A stretch of DNA of 64,000 nucleotides from DUUI01 sp964627845 (GCA_964627845.1 CAZVKL010000001.1:96067-160066); one strand, 5' to 3'; shown: positions 8,511 to 16,917, numbered from the stretch's first letter. Notes: generated by a model not told the origin, from the sequence alone. Numbers and translations: made by a program.

Positions 8511-9065
8511 ATGTTAGTAAATGATTTAAAACTCGGAATGAGCTTTGTTGAAGAGGGTGACCTTTATAAAGTCTTAGATATCACTCGTAATAAAACGGCT
8601 CGTTCTCAAATGAATATCAAAGTTAAAGTGAAAAACTTAAGAACTGGTACGATGACTGAACTGGGTTATACTGCTGGGGACAAAGTGGATCAAGCCATTT
8701 TAGATAAAAAGGATATGCAGTATTTATATGATGGTGGAGACGCTTTAGTCTTTATGGACTTAGAAAGTTATGAACAAGTTGAAATTCAAAAATCTCGATT
8801 GGAATGGGAACTTCAATTTCTTAAAGAGAATGATACTGTCACGATTACTTTCTATGGCAGTGAAATTATTGGTATAGATTTACCTGATAAAGTCGCTTTA
8901 AAAGTTACTCAAGCAGATCCTGCTGTCAAGGGCGATACCGCTACGAATGCATTAAAGAATGCGATTGTTGAAACTGGTTTAGAAGTAAAAGTACCTCTTT
9001 TCATCAGTGAAGGGGAAACGATTCTTGTTTCTACCGCTGATGGTAAATATTCTTCGAGAGCCTAA
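8511..9065 (+). CDS. efp: Translation elongation factor P
   Basis: Stimulates peptide-bond formation at polyproline stalls. 184 aa, three beta-barrel (KOW, OB, C-terminal) layout with KNLRTGT, the OB domain and the C-terminal signature PLFISEGETILVSTADGKY. Start ATG 8511 follows GAAGGTGAGG; the earlier ATG 8487 is inside comGG and rejected. Odd: the tip loop reads ITRNKTARSQMNI in place of the usual KPGKG type, and the residue aligned with the modified Lys/Arg is Arg31. Possibly co-transcribed with comG. Confidence 0.93.
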   Translation: MLVNDLKLGMSFVEEGDLYKVLDITRNKTARSQMNIKVKVKNLRTGTMTELGYTAGDKVDQAILDKKDMQYLYDGGDALVFMDLESYEQVEIQKSRLEWELQFLKENDTVTITFYGSEIIGIDLPDKVALKVTQADPAVKGDTATNALKNAIVETGLEVKVPLFISEGETILVSTADGKYSSRA

Positions 9066-9068
9066 CAG

Positions 9069-9099
9069 AAACCCATGTCTTGTTTAAGATATGGGTTTT
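9069..9099 (+). terminator. Terminator after efp
   Basis: AAACCCAT...ATGGGTTT stem with an inner TCTT/AAGA stem, then TTTTC. It ends comG-efp transcription. Confidence 0.75.
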
Positions 9100-9103
9100 C
9101 TTA

Positions 9104-9132
9104 TTGACAGAATTTTAACTATTTCTTATAAT
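9104..9132 (+). promoter_or_regulatory. Promoter of the FMN riboswitch-ribU transcript
   Basis: Consensus TTGACA, 17-base spacer, TATAAT, ending just before the riboswitch P1 stem. Confidence 0.85.
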
Positions 9133-9135
9133 AAA

Positions 9136-9252
9136 GACATCTTCAGGGCAGGGTGAAATTCCCGACCGGCTGTAAACCCAGCGAGCACCTTAGGTGTTGA
9201 ACTTGTGAAATTCAAGTGGCGACAGTAAAGTCTGGATGAAAGAAGAAATGTC
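9136..9252 (+). promoter_or_regulatory. FMN riboswitch (RFN element)
   Basis: Closing stem GACATCTTC / GAAGAAATGTC, with the hallmark blocks AGGGCAGGGTGAAATTCCC, GACCGGC, AACCCAGCGAGC and GGCGACAGTAAAGTCTGGATG. Binds FMN and, with the downstream terminator, represses ribU when flavin is plentiful. Confidence 0.96.
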
Positions 9253-9264
9253 TTTTTTCTTGAT

Positions 9265-9290
9265 AAGTCCTGAAGGTTAGGACTTTTTTT
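9265..9290 (+). terminator. Riboswitch-controlled terminator
   Basis: AAGTCCT-GAAGGTT-AGGACTT followed by seven T. Placed between the FMN aptamer and ribU, it is the expression platform. Confidence 0.85.
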
Positions 9291-9313
9291 AGTCTAGCCA
9301 GAAGGAGAAGAAA

Positions 9314-9910
9314 ATGAACAAAAATGTACTGTCACTAAAGAATATTGCAAAAATTGCAATATTAGCCGCATTATCTGCCATCATTATGCAATTTCGATTT
9401 CCACTTCCATTCGCTCCAGGATTCCTAGATTTTGATTTAGCTGAAGTTCCATCCTTAATTGGTGCTTTTGCCATGGGACCTGTTCAAGGACTTATTATTG
9501 TTATCTTAAAGAATATTCTTAAAGTCTTAATCAGCGGAACCAATACCTCTTTTGTTGGAGAGTTCTCCAATATAATCGTGAATGGTGCCTTAGTTTTGGT
9601 TGCAGGATTTTATTATCGTCATGATCGTACCTTTAGAGGCGCAATCATTGCAATGATATTAGGTGTTATTGCTTTAACGAGTGTTGCGACCCTCAGTAAT
9701 TATTTTGTGATGTTTCCACTTTATGCCAATGTCTTAGGTTGGGAAATTCAACAAATTGTGGATATGGCTGCTGCTGTCAATCCATTGGTAAATAGTCTAG
9801 AGACCGTCATGCTCTTTACGATAGTTCCATTTAATTTAATCACAGGGATATCGACCTCCATTGTGACGACGCTCATATACCCTCATATATCACCTATATT
9901 GAAACGATAA
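9314..9910 (+). CDS. ribU: Riboflavin transporter, ECF S component RibU
   Basis: Substrate-binding membrane subunit that, with EcfAA'T, imports riboflavin. 198 aa with about six hydrophobic segments; the N-terminal helix has the ECF-S pattern AALSAIIMQFRFPLPF and FLDFDLAEVPSLIGAFAMGP typical of RibU. A good AGAAGGAGAAG site precedes the ATG. The FMN riboswitch just upstream supports the substrate assignment. No ECF ATPase genes lie in the window. Confidence 0.95.
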   Translation: MNKNVLSLKNIAKIAILAALSAIIMQFRFPLPFAPGFLDFDLAEVPSLIGAFAMGPVQGLIIVILKNILKVLISGTNTSFVGEFSNIIVNGALVLVAGFYYRHDRTFRGAIIAMILGVIALTSVATLSNYFVMFPLYANVLGWEIQQIVDMAAAVNPLVNSLETVMLFTIVPFNLITGISTSIVTTLIYPHISPILKR

Positions 9911-9934
9911 AGTCACTGTTCAGTGACTTTTTTC
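9910..9934 (+). terminator. Terminator after ribU
   Basis: AAGTCACT-GTTC-AGTGACTT followed by TTTTT. It overlaps the ribU stop codon. Confidence 0.85.
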
Positions 9935-9945
9935 ATGGGTTTATA

Positions 9946-9954
9946 TGCTATAAT
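9946..9954 (+). promoter_or_regulatory. Extended -10 promoter of the 9975 gene/cmk/der operon
   Basis: TGC-TATAAT, 20 bases before the ATG and upstream of a GTTGAGGTGG ribosome site. No clear -35. Confidence 0.55.
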
Positions 9955-9974
9955 ATGAACGTTGAGGTGGTAAT

Positions 9975-10886
9975 ATGAGTCAAAGAAGATCTAGAGTAAA
10001 AAAGTATGAAAAATTACGTGAAGAAATAATGAATGAAACTTCCAATAAAATAGAAACAAAGGAATTATCTCCTTTCGCCAATCAATTGCATCGTCTTGAT
10101 GATGAGCAATTTGAAAATATGGATGTATCGTCTTATCAAGAACATCAACCGCTTCATTTAAGAAGAGAGACTTTTGATGTCAGTAGTACTGATTCTGATC
10201 CAGTTGATAATGAGAAATTGGATCATTTGTTGGAATCAGCCAGTGAATCAATGATCGAAGATACAGATTCCTTTCGAAGTAATTATTTAGCTGATTTTAT
10301 CGATGAAGCAAAACAATACAATCTTGAAAAAGGGTATCGGGTCGATCATGATACAAAGTCAAATCTATTAAGAGAACTTAAAGCTCAACATCTTTATCAT
10401 CAAGAAGATCAAGAGGATTTAGACGAGGTGGAGGTTTTTGAAGATGAACTCATTGAAACTTTGGAACCTGAATATATTCAAGAGGAAGAAGAAGTTGAGC
10501 CTGAAATTGAGTTAGAGCCAGAACACATTGAACAAGATGACTTTGAACATACCATGGAGTTTCAATCAACTGAATTAGAAACTCAACCAGTTGCGCAAGA
10601 GGATTCTTTCGAAGAAACAATTATGATGCAAGTGGCTCGTTTAGCTGAAAATGAAATGAGTGAAGAAGACTTCTTAGATGAATATGCACCGAGTGATTTA
10701 TTAGAAGCGACCACAAAGTTAAAAGTACAATTAGATCAACAATCAGAAGTCGTTAAAGACATGGAATCCAAGATTGATAAAACAAGCCGTTCCATGAATA
10801 TTTTATTAACCGTTTTGATTACAACATTAGTAATATTATTAGCTGTATTTGGCTATGTCTTTTTGAGAATATTCGAGATAATTTAA
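9975..10886 (+). CDS. Unknown acidic tail-anchored membrane protein
   Basis: I do not recognise a family. 303 aa: a basic N terminus (SQRRSRVKKYEKLREE), a long acidic, low-complexity middle rich in Glu/Asp/Gln (roughly residues 130-210, e.g. QEEEEVEPEIELEPE), a probable coiled coil near 240-275 (LKVQLDQQSEVVKDMESKI) and one C-terminal transmembrane helix (about 277-300) ending FLRIFEII. This predicts a large cytosolic domain anchored by its tail. The stop shares a base with the cmk ATG (TAATG-type overlap), so it is co-translated with cmk and then der. A role in division or envelope would be speculation. Confidence 0.85.
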   Translation: MSQRRSRVKKYEKLREEIMNETSNKIETKELSPFANQLHRLDDEQFENMDVSSYQEHQPLHLRRETFDVSSTDSDPVDNEKLDHLLESASESMIEDTDSFRSNYLADFIDEAKQYNLEKGYRVDHDTKSNLLRELKAQHLYHQEDQEDLDEVEVFEDELIETLEPEYIQEEEEVEPEIELEPEHIEQDDFEHTMEFQSTELETQPVAQEDSFEETIMMQVARLAENEMSEEDFLDEYAPSDLLEATTKLKVQLDQQSEVVKDMESKIDKTSRSMNILLTVLITTLVILLAVFGYVFLRIFEII

Positions 10887-11566
10887 TGAAGTATAATGTA
10901 GCTATTGATGGCCCAAGTGGGGCTGGAAAATCTGTTATTGCGCTTAAAGTTGCACAGCGCTTTAACCTTTTACATATTGATTCAGGTGCTATGTATCGTG
11001 TAATTGCGCTTAAAGCAAAACAAAATGGGATTGCTTTGGATGATGAACAACAGCTTGTCGACTTAATTAAGTCGACGGATATAAAAATGACTCAAGACCG
11101 ACGAATTTTTATGGATGATCAAGATGTCACCACTTTAATCAGACATGAGGCGATTTCTTTAGGTGCTTCTGCGGTCTCAAAACTAAGAGAAGTTCGAAGA
11201 CTGCTTGTGCTGGCTCAACAAGAACTTGCTAAACAAAAGAATTGCATTATGGAAGGACGCGACATTGGTACGGTCGTCTTGAAAGATGCTGAAGTTAAAA
11301 TATTCTTAACTGCCCAAGTGTCGGTGCGGGCTAAGAGACGTTATTTAGATTTACTATCCAAAGGTTTAGAAGCAGATTTAGAACAAATAAAACGTGATTT
11401 GATCTTACGCGACTATCAAGATAGTCATCGAAAAGAATCACCGCTTAAGAAAGCGGCAGATGCCATCGAATTAGATAGCAGCCATTTGTCTATTGATGAA
11501 GTGGTTGATGCCATTGGAGAAATAATAAACAGTAAAGTAAATGTTGAAGGGAGGAAAAGTTCATGA
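10886..11566 (+). CDS. cmk: Cytidylate kinase
   Basis: Phosphorylates CMP/dCMP with ATP for nucleotide salvage and supply. 226 aa, Walker A GPSGAGKS at residues 8-15, HIDSGAMYR for the nucleotide site, MEGRDIGTVV, and the LID-region arginines RAKRRYLDL and RDYQDSHR. It overlaps the upstream unknown gene by one base and der by 4 bases (ATGA), a three-gene translational unit. Confidence 0.95.
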   Translation: MKYNVAIDGPSGAGKSVIALKVAQRFNLLHIDSGAMYRVIALKAKQNGIALDDEQQLVDLIKSTDIKMTQDRRIFMDDQDVTTLIRHEAISLGASAVSKLREVRRLLVLAQQELAKQKNCIMEGRDIGTVVLKDAEVKIFLTAQVSVRAKRRYLDLLSKGLEADLEQIKRDLILRDYQDSHRKESPLKKAADAIELDSSHLSIDEVVDAIGEIINSKVNVEGRKSS

Positions 11567-12879
11567 TTGATGGAATTGTGGCTATAGTAGGGCGACCAAA
11601 TGTTGGCAAATCATCCTTGTTTAATCGAATCATTGGTGAAAGAGTCTCAATCGTCGAAGATACTCCTGGAGTAACACGAGATCGAATCTATGGGAAAACC
11701 GAATGGTTAACGAAACAATTTCGATTTATTGACACAGGTGGACTTCAAATCGAAGATCAACCATTCCAACAAGAAATAAAGATGCAGGTTGATTTAGCAA
11801 TTGAGGAAGCAGATTGTATTCTTTTTGTTGTCGATGGACGTGAAGGGTTAACCGATGATGATAACTTTATTGCTAGAATGTTACAGAAAACAAACAAACC
11901 AGTGATTTTGGTGGTTAATAAGATTGATGACAAAACACTCATAAATAATATTTATGATTTTTATAGTCTAGGCTTTGGAGATCCGGTCCCAACCTCTAGC
12001 TCACATGGAATTGGGGTAGGGGACTTGCTTGATCGTGTCGTAAGTCATATTGATGACTTTATTTCTAAACCGAGCTATGAAGGAATGATTCGGTTTGCGA
12101 TAATTGGTCAACCTAATGTGGGGAAATCCTCATTAATTAATGCAATCTTAAACGAAGAAAGAACCATTGTTTCTGAAATAGAAGGAACAACCAGAGATGC
12201 TATTGATACGCCTTTTGTTGTCGATGGGAAAGATTTTGTTGCGATTGATACTGCCGGTATTCGTAAACGTGGTAAAGTTTATGAAAATGTGGAGAAATAC
12301 TCTGTTCTACGCGCATTAAGCGCTATAGAGCGTGCTGATGTGATTCTCTTTGTCATTGATGGTGAGCGAGGCATTCGTGAGCAGGATAAGCATGTAGCAG
12401 GGTATGCACACAATGAAGGAAAACCGATTATTATTATTTTTAATAAATGGGATAGCCTAGAGAAAGATGAGTTCACTATGAATCAGAAGATTGAGCATAT
12501 TCGTCAAGAATTTCAATATCTTTCTTATGCACCCATTCTCTTTGTTTCAGCTAAAACGAAACAGCGAGTCCATACTATTATACCTATGATAGAAAAAGTA
12601 TATTTAAACTCTCAGACTCGTATTCCTACCTCGGTTGTTAATGAAGTCGTCATGGATGCACAACGTTTTACACCGCCACCCACACATAAAGGACAGAGAC
12701 TAAGAATCTATTATGCCTCTCAAGTTGCTGTTGCTCCGCCAACCTTTGTTTTCTTTGTTAACGATCCAAAATTGTGCCATTTTTCTTATAAACGATATTT
12801 AGAAAATAGGTTGCGAGAAGCTTTTGAGTTTGAAGGCACACCCATTCATCTAAATATGAGAAAGAAAAATTTGTCATAA
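11563..12879 (+). CDS. der: Ribosome-assembly GTPase Der (EngA)
   Basis: Double-GTPase for 50S subunit maturation. Two G domains: the first has GRPNVGKSS, DTGG and NKID; the second has GQPNVGKSS (near 183), DTAGIRKRG and NKWD; a C-terminal KH-like domain follows (RLRIYYASQVAVAPPTFVFFVN). 438 aa is the normal length. The ATG follows GAAGGGAGG inside the end of cmk. Confidence 0.97.
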   Translation: MIDGIVAIVGRPNVGKSSLFNRIIGERVSIVEDTPGVTRDRIYGKTEWLTKQFRFIDTGGLQIEDQPFQQEIKMQVDLAIEEADCILFVVDGREGLTDDDNFIARMLQKTNKPVILVVNKIDDKTLINNIYDFYSLGFGDPVPTSSSHGIGVGDLLDRVVSHIDDFISKPSYEGMIRFAIIGQPNVGKSSLINAILNEERTIVSEIEGTTRDAIDTPFVVDGKDFVAIDTAGIRKRGKVYENVEKYSVLRALSAIERADVILFVIDGERGIREQDKHVAGYAHNEGKPIIIIFNKWDSLEKDEFTMNQKIEHIRQEFQYLSYAPILFVSAKTKQRVHTIIPMIEKVYLNSQTRIPTSVVNEVVMDAQRFTPPPTHKGQRLRIYYASQVAVAPPTFVFFVNDPKLCHFSYKRYLENRLREAFEFEGTPIHLNMRKKNLS

Positions 12880-12901
12880 AGCCTATTAAGAGTGCATTTT
12901 A

Positions 12902-12930
12902 TTGAATTGTTATGAACAATTTGATATTAT
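12902..12930 (+). promoter_or_regulatory. Promoter of the HU gene
   Basis: TTGAAT, exact 17-base spacer, TATTAT. It lies 27 bases before the start codon, with AATGGAGGAG between. Confidence 0.75.
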
Positions 12931-12957
12931 AAGTGTATGAATGGAGGAGAATAAAAT

Positions 12958-13251
12958 ATGAACGGAACATTCAATAAGAAAGCATTAGCTGATGCATTAG
13001 CAATTCGTTTAGATGTAACTAAAAAAGATGCTACTGAAATCATCGATGTACTATTAGAAGAAATTAAAGATGAACTTAAAAAGGGAAGTAAGGTAGATAT
13101 CGCTGGATTTGGACGCTTTGAAGTTAAAGATCGTCCTGAGCGTGATGGTTTTAACCCTCAAACTAAAGAGAAAATCAAAGTTCCTGCTTCTAAAGCATTA
13201 ACATTTAGAGTTTCTAAAGCTCTTAAAGACGAAATCAATAACAAACGATAA
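12958..13251 (+). CDS. hup: DNA-binding protein HU
   Basis: Histone-like dimer that bends DNA and compacts the nucleoid. 97 aa, slightly longer than the usual 90. It has KKALADALA, the body GFGRFEVKDRPERDGFNPQT with the DNA-intercalating Pro, and the basic arm region leading to ALKDEI. Own promoter and terminator, strong GGAGGAG site: a monocistronic, highly expressed gene. Confidence 0.97.
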   Translation: MNGTFNKKALADALAIRLDVTKKDATEIIDVLLEEIKDELKKGSKVDIAGFGRFEVKDRPERDGFNPQTKEKIKVPASKALTFRVSKALKDEINNKR

Positions 13252-13274
13252 GAAGCTTAGCTTCTTATCTTTTT
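13247..13274 (+). terminator. Terminator after hup
   Basis: Perfect 10-bp stem GATAAGAAGC-TTA-GCTTCTTATC and five T. It includes the hup stop codon. Confidence 0.9.
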
Positions 13275-13292
13275 AAATGAAAGGAAAATAAT

Positions 13293-14027
13293 ATGATATT
13301 TTATCCACTTTTATTTGGATTATATAATTTAGATGGGACTCAATTGCTCTTATTTATGGTCGCAATTGGGATTGCCATGTTTGCTCAAGGACGCGTACAA
13401 TCTGTCTATGCTAAATACAAACAAATTCCAGCAGATACAAATTTAACAGGGGCTGAAATCGCTAGACAAATCTTAGATCGTCATGGGATACATGATGTTC
13501 AAGTTGTGCCTGGCAAAGGGGCAGAATTATCTGATTTCTATGATCCAAAGAAGAAAATTGTTAGTCTATCTAGCAACATCTATAATACCAACTCAATTGC
13601 AGCTGTTTCTGTTGCTGCCCATGAAGTAGGCCACGCAATACAACATGCCACTTCGTATTCGTTTATTGCACTACGGAATCGTTTATTACCAATGACAATC
13701 ATTTCACAAAATCTTGGTATGTTATTCGTGATAATCTCATCCATGTTCTTATACACCAGCTGGGGATACTCACTGTTTTGGGTAGGGATAGCCATGTACG
13801 GTGTCGTTGGACTATTCCAACTTGTTACATTACCAGTTGAATTTGATGCTTCTAAACGAGCGCTTGTAAACTTACAAGAAATGAATTTAGTCGCTCCAGA
13901 TGATATTGATGATTCTAAAAAAATGCTTAATGCAGCAGCCTTTACATACGTTGCCGCATTCTTAGGAACCATTATAACGATCATTCGTATTGTACTCTTA
14001 TTTATGGGTGGTAATCGAAGAAGATAA
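13293..14027 (+). CDS. Zinc-dependent membrane peptidase, YugP family
   Basis: Neutral zinc metallopeptidase of the DUF2268-like/YugP family; physiological target unknown. 244 aa: an N-terminal hydrophobic segment (about 12-30), then AAHEVGHAIQH carrying the HExxH zinc site (near 110), the FDASKRA motif where the third ligand usually lies, and three further membrane segments. AATGAAAGGAAAA site before the ATG 13293. It follows hup after the terminator. Confidence 0.9.
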   Translation: MIFYPLLFGLYNLDGTQLLLFMVAIGIAMFAQGRVQSVYAKYKQIPADTNLTGAEIARQILDRHGIHDVQVVPGKGAELSDFYDPKKKIVSLSSNIYNTNSIAAVSVAAHEVGHAIQHATSYSFIALRNRLLPMTIISQNLGMLFVIISSMFLYTSWGYSLFWVGIAMYGVVGLFQLVTLPVEFDASKRALVNLQEMNLVAPDDIDDSKKMLNAAAFTYVAAFLGTIITIIRIVLLFMGGNRRR

Positions 14028-14029
14028 GC

Positions 14030-14049
14030 TCGTTAATCGAGATTTTTTA
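14030..14049 (+). terminator. Weak terminator after the YugP gene
   Basis: CTCG-TTAAT-CGAG short stem followed by ATTTTTT. The stem is only 4-5 bp. Confidence 0.45.
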
Positions 14050-14095
14050 TAGGAAACATGGTAGTAATCCTTTATAAATAATGAAAGGAGTTGCC

Positions 14096-14161
14096 ATGTT
14101 TTTTAATTTACTTAGACGAGTCATCTTATTAGGTCCTGTATTTCCATGGTTTAAACCATAA
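14096..14161 (+). CDS. Tiny ORF 1 (21 aa), hydrophobic, unknown
   Basis: ATG 14096 with a near-ideal AAAGGAG site 6 bases upstream. It encodes MFFNLLRRVILLG then PVFPWFKP: hydrophobic with two Arg. The stop TAA shares a base with the next ATG. No relative recognised. The strong ribosome site argues that it is translated. Confidence 0.45.
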   Translation: MFFNLLRRVILLGPVFPWFKP

Positions 14162-14244
14162 TGGGGGTAGGTTTTATCTCAATCAGTTTGGTTAGTTCGA
14201 TCATCTATTTCTATTATCGAATATTGCCTCTGATCAAACCCTAA
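14161..14244 (+). CDS. Tiny ORF 2 (27 aa), one predicted membrane helix, unknown
   Basis: Overlaps ORF 1 by one base (TAATG), so it could be coupled. Its residues, MGVGFISISLVSSIIYFYYR followed by a short tail, form one membrane-spanning stretch. Like ORF 1 it ends in Lys-Pro. GGGGGTAGG lies inside, not before, the gene. A hairpin terminator follows at once. Unknown function. Confidence 0.4.
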   Translation: MGVGFISISLVSSIIYFYYRILPLIKP

Positions 14245-14246
14245 AA

Positions 14247-14270
14247 AAAGGATATCATTCGATATCCTTT
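14247..14270. terminator. Bidirectional terminator between tiny ORFs and pfpI
   Basis: AAAGGATATC-ATTC-GATATCCTTT. On the minus strand it is followed by a run of T, so it best ends the long deoB-pfpI operon; it may also end the tiny-ORF transcript. Confidence 0.8.
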
Positions 14271-14303
14271 ACTTCGCATAATGTATATTATGTAATTTTT
14301 AGA

Positions 14304-14831
14304 TTACTTCTTTACAGCCTCAAATGCCTTAATTAATAACGGTGCATACTCTGGTAAGTTGACTGGGCGCTGTGCTGAAATGATATGACCATCTTCAATG
14401 GCACCATTATCATGCCAGATTGCTCCCGCATTCGTTAAATCATCTTTAATACCTGGAGTGCTGGTCACATTTATACCCTTAAGAATCCCTGCTGATGCTA
14501 AGACCCAGCCTGCATGACAAATTTGTCCGATAGGTAATTTCTCTTGGTCAAAATACTTAACCATCTCTAAGACCTTATCAAAGCGTCTGAGCAAGTCTGG
14601 TGACCATCCACCTGGTACTAAAATGCCATCATAATCTTTCGGATCGATTTCATCAAAACTGTAATCAGATACCGCTGGGACACCATATTTACCCGTGTAT
14701 TTTTTTCCTTTTTCAGGTCCAACTAAATCGACTTGGATACCAGCTTCTCTTAGTCGGTATACTGGATACCATAATTCTAAATCTTCAAAATCGTCGCTCA
14801 ATAATTGTATTACTTTTAAGTTTACTAACAT
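14304..14831 (-). CDS. DJ-1/PfpI family protein (putative deglycase/protease)
   Basis: 175 aa flavodoxin-like fold. It has DDFEDLEL with the acidic residue near 17, VPGGWSPD, and the nucleophile elbow QICHAG with Cys and adjacent His, as in the PfpI/YhbO class. Family members are described as deglycases or peptidases; the substrate here is unknown. A GGAGATT site precedes the ATG. It is the last gene of the nusB-to-deoB minus-strand operon, 9 bases after deoB. Confidence 0.9.
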   Translation of the reverse strand: MLVNLKVIQLLSDDFEDLELWYPVYRLREAGIQVDLVGPEKGKKYTGKYGVPAVSDYSFDEIDPKDYDGILVPGGWSPDLLRRFDKVLEMVKYFDQEKLPIGQICHAGWVLASAGILKGINVTSTPGIKDDLTNAGAIWHDNGAIEDGHIISAQRPVNLPEYAPLLIKAFEAVKK

Positions 14832-14840
14832 GTTAATCTC

Positions 14841-16037
14841 CTATTGTGAATTTTTCACAAGTACATCAAGAAATGAATTCCCTGATGATGTTGGTTTAAC
14901 GTTAAAGTTATCGCAAATAGTTGCTCCTAAGTCAGCAAAGGTATCGCGAGTGGTTAAATGAATCGGTCCATTAATCTTAGGTGAATAGATTAATAGTGGT
15001 ACTACTTCACGAGTATGATCTGTCCCAGCAAAGGTAGGATCATTACCATGGTCAGCTGTTAAGACTAAAAGATCATCTTCTCTAATCAATTCTTTTAAAT
15101 CACCTAATTGTTTATCAAAATCAATTAATCCTTGGGCATATCCTTCAGGATTGCGTCGATGACCCCAAAGTGCATCAAAATCAACAAGATTAACGAACAT
15201 CATACCATTGAAATCTTTGTCCATTAACTGAATCGTTTGGTTCATACCATCTTCATTGCTCTTAGTCCGATGTGATTCAGTAATTCCTTCACCATCAAAA
15301 ATATCGACAATCTTACCAACACTGATAACATCGAATCCCCCCTCTTTAAGATGGTCTAAGGCTGTAACACCATATGGTTTTAAAGCGTAGTCATGACGAT
15401 TGGCAGTTCTTGTGAAATTATTGGCATCTGGACCCACAAAAGGTCTAGCAATAACACGACCCACTTTCCACTCAGGTTTCATGGTTAGTTCTCTGGCAAT
15501 CTCACAAACACGATACAATTCTTCTAAACCAAATGTTTCTTCATGAGCCGCAATCTGTAATACTGAATCAGCAGAAGTATAGACAATCATCTCCCCTGTC
15601 TCCATATGGCGCTCACCTAATTCGACTAAAATCTCAGTTCCAGAAGCAGACTTATTACCAATAATCTTATGTCCTGTTCTTGCTTCCAATTCATCAATTA
15701 ACTCTTGTGGAAAGCCTGACTCCGTAAATGTTTGAAATGGTGTATCCACATATAATCCCATAAGTTCCCAGTGGCCAGTCATGGTATCTTTAGAAGCAGA
15801 GGCCTCATGCATAATTCCATAAGCATGGTGTTTGTTTTGTTGTGGTTCTACGCCTTTCACATCATGGACAACCCCTAGTCCCATTTCTTGAAGATGAGGT
15901 AGTTCTATTCCTCCAACATGACGGGCAATATTCCCAAGGGTATCTGAACCCACATCTCCAAATTCAGCGGCATCTGGAGCTTCTCCAGCCCCCACTGAGT
16001 CCATTACAATTGTAATGACACGTTTAAATTCACTCAT
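14841..16037 (-). CDS. deoB: Phosphopentomutase DeoB
   Basis: Interconverts (deoxy)ribose 1- and 5-phosphate in nucleoside breakdown. 398 aa alkaline-phosphatase-superfamily enzyme: metal ligands in VMDSVGAGEAPDA at the N terminus, the Thr of DTMTGHWE, and TADHGNDPTFAGTDHTRE near the C terminus. It overlaps xerD by 8 bases. The xerD-drm order is as in Bacillus. Confidence 0.96.
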   Translation of the reverse strand: MSEFKRVITIVMDSVGAGEAPDAAEFGDVGSDTLGNIARHVGGIELPHLQEMGLGVVHDVKGVEPQQNKHHAYGIMHEASASKDTMTGHWELMGLYVDTPFQTFTESGFPQELIDELEARTGHKIIGNKSASGTEILVELGERHMETGEMIVYTSADSVLQIAAHEETFGLEELYRVCEIARELTMKPEWKVGRVIARPFVGPDANNFTRTANRHDYALKPYGVTALDHLKEGGFDVISVGKIVDIFDGEGITESHRTKSNEDGMNQTIQLMDKDFNGMMFVNLVDFDALWGHRRNPEGYAQGLIDFDKQLGDLKELIREDDLLVLTADHGNDPTFAGTDHTREVVPLLIYSPKINGPIHLTTRDTFADLGATICDNFNVKPTSSGNSFLDVLVKNSQ

Positions 16038-16917
16038 TGTCTTGATTTCCTTTCTTCAATAATTGTCCTGGATGAAACTGATCATACATTCGTTTTTTAG
16101 ATTTACTCTCTAAATGAGTGTAAATCTGAGTTGTCGAAATAACTTCGTGACCAAGTAACTCTTGGACCACTCTTAGATCAGCATCATTATTTATAAGCGC
16201 ACTCGCAAAACTATGGCGCAACATATGCGGTGTCACATTTTTACGAAGCTCTGTTTGAACTTGACGCTTTCTTATTCTATTATAAACACTTTGTCGACTT
16301 AATGGCAGTGATTTAATATTAACAAACACGGTTATTGTTGATTTTTTAGGCACTTTCACCAAATAGTCTTCTAAAGCATGCTGAGCACGTGTTCCAATAG
16401 GAACTATTCGCTCTTTAGCACCCTTCCCAATAATTTTAAAGAAGCCTTCTTGTTTATAATATCTGGAGTGTGTCAACGTAATTAATTCACTCACTCTTAA
16501 ACCACAACTAAACAATATTTCAATGATGGCTTTGTCAAGGAAATCATCATATGTTTTTAATTCAAAACTTGTTAGCTGAACGACTTCCTCTAATGTAAGA
16601 TATTCAGGTAGTTTTTTATCCTTACGATTTACTTTTAGATGCAGTGTCGGATCAACTTCTATTTCATTGGTCGAGATAAGAAACTGATAGAACTGTCGAA
16701 TTGCACTTAATCTTCTCGCTAAGGAAGCATTTGAAATATTCTTAGACCAAGCATAGAAAATATCTTGTATTTGATTCGATGAAAGCTCCATGTATTGATT
16801 CTTTACTTCATTTAAAAACACCTCTAAATCATTAAGATAGCTATCAATCGTTGCTTGAGAATAATGTGAGACAAATTTCAAATAATTCTTGTATTGTTCA
16901 ACAACTCTTTGGCTCAT
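16030..16917 (-). CDS. xerD: Site-specific tyrosine recombinase XerD
   Basis: Resolves chromosome dimers at dif with XerC. 295 aa: N-terminal SAM-like core-binding domain and C-terminal catalytic domain with the Arg of GLRVSEL, HMLRHSFAS (His, Arg), LLGHEVISTTQIYTH (His, Tyr). Length and deoB neighbour fit XerD rather than a mobile-element integrase. Overlaps dinB by 4 bases and deoB by 8. Confidence 0.93.
   Translation of the reverse strand: MSQRVVEQYKNYLKFVSHYSQATIDSYLNDLEVFLNEVKNQYMELSSNQIQDIFYAWSKNISNASLARRLSAIRQFYQFLISTNEIEVDPTLHLKVNRKDKKLPEYLTLEEVVQLTSFELKTYDDFLDKAIIEILFSCGLRVSELITLTHSRYYKQEGFFKIIGKGAKERIVPIGTRAQHALEDYLVKVPKKSTITVFVNIKSLPLSRQSVYNRIRKRQVQTELRKNVTPHMLRHSFASALINNDADLRVVQELLGHEVISTTQIYTHLESKSKKRMYDQFHPGQLLKKGNQDNE

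Noticed and set aside
13580..13984. 134-codon minus-strand frame opposite the YugP-type gene
   Set aside because: Antisense shadow of a gene with clear motifs; no ribosome site or family features.
16030..16917. Tyrosine recombinase as a mobile-element integrase
   Set aside because: Length, motifs and deoB neighbour fit chromosomal XerD; no attachment repeats or phage genes nearby.
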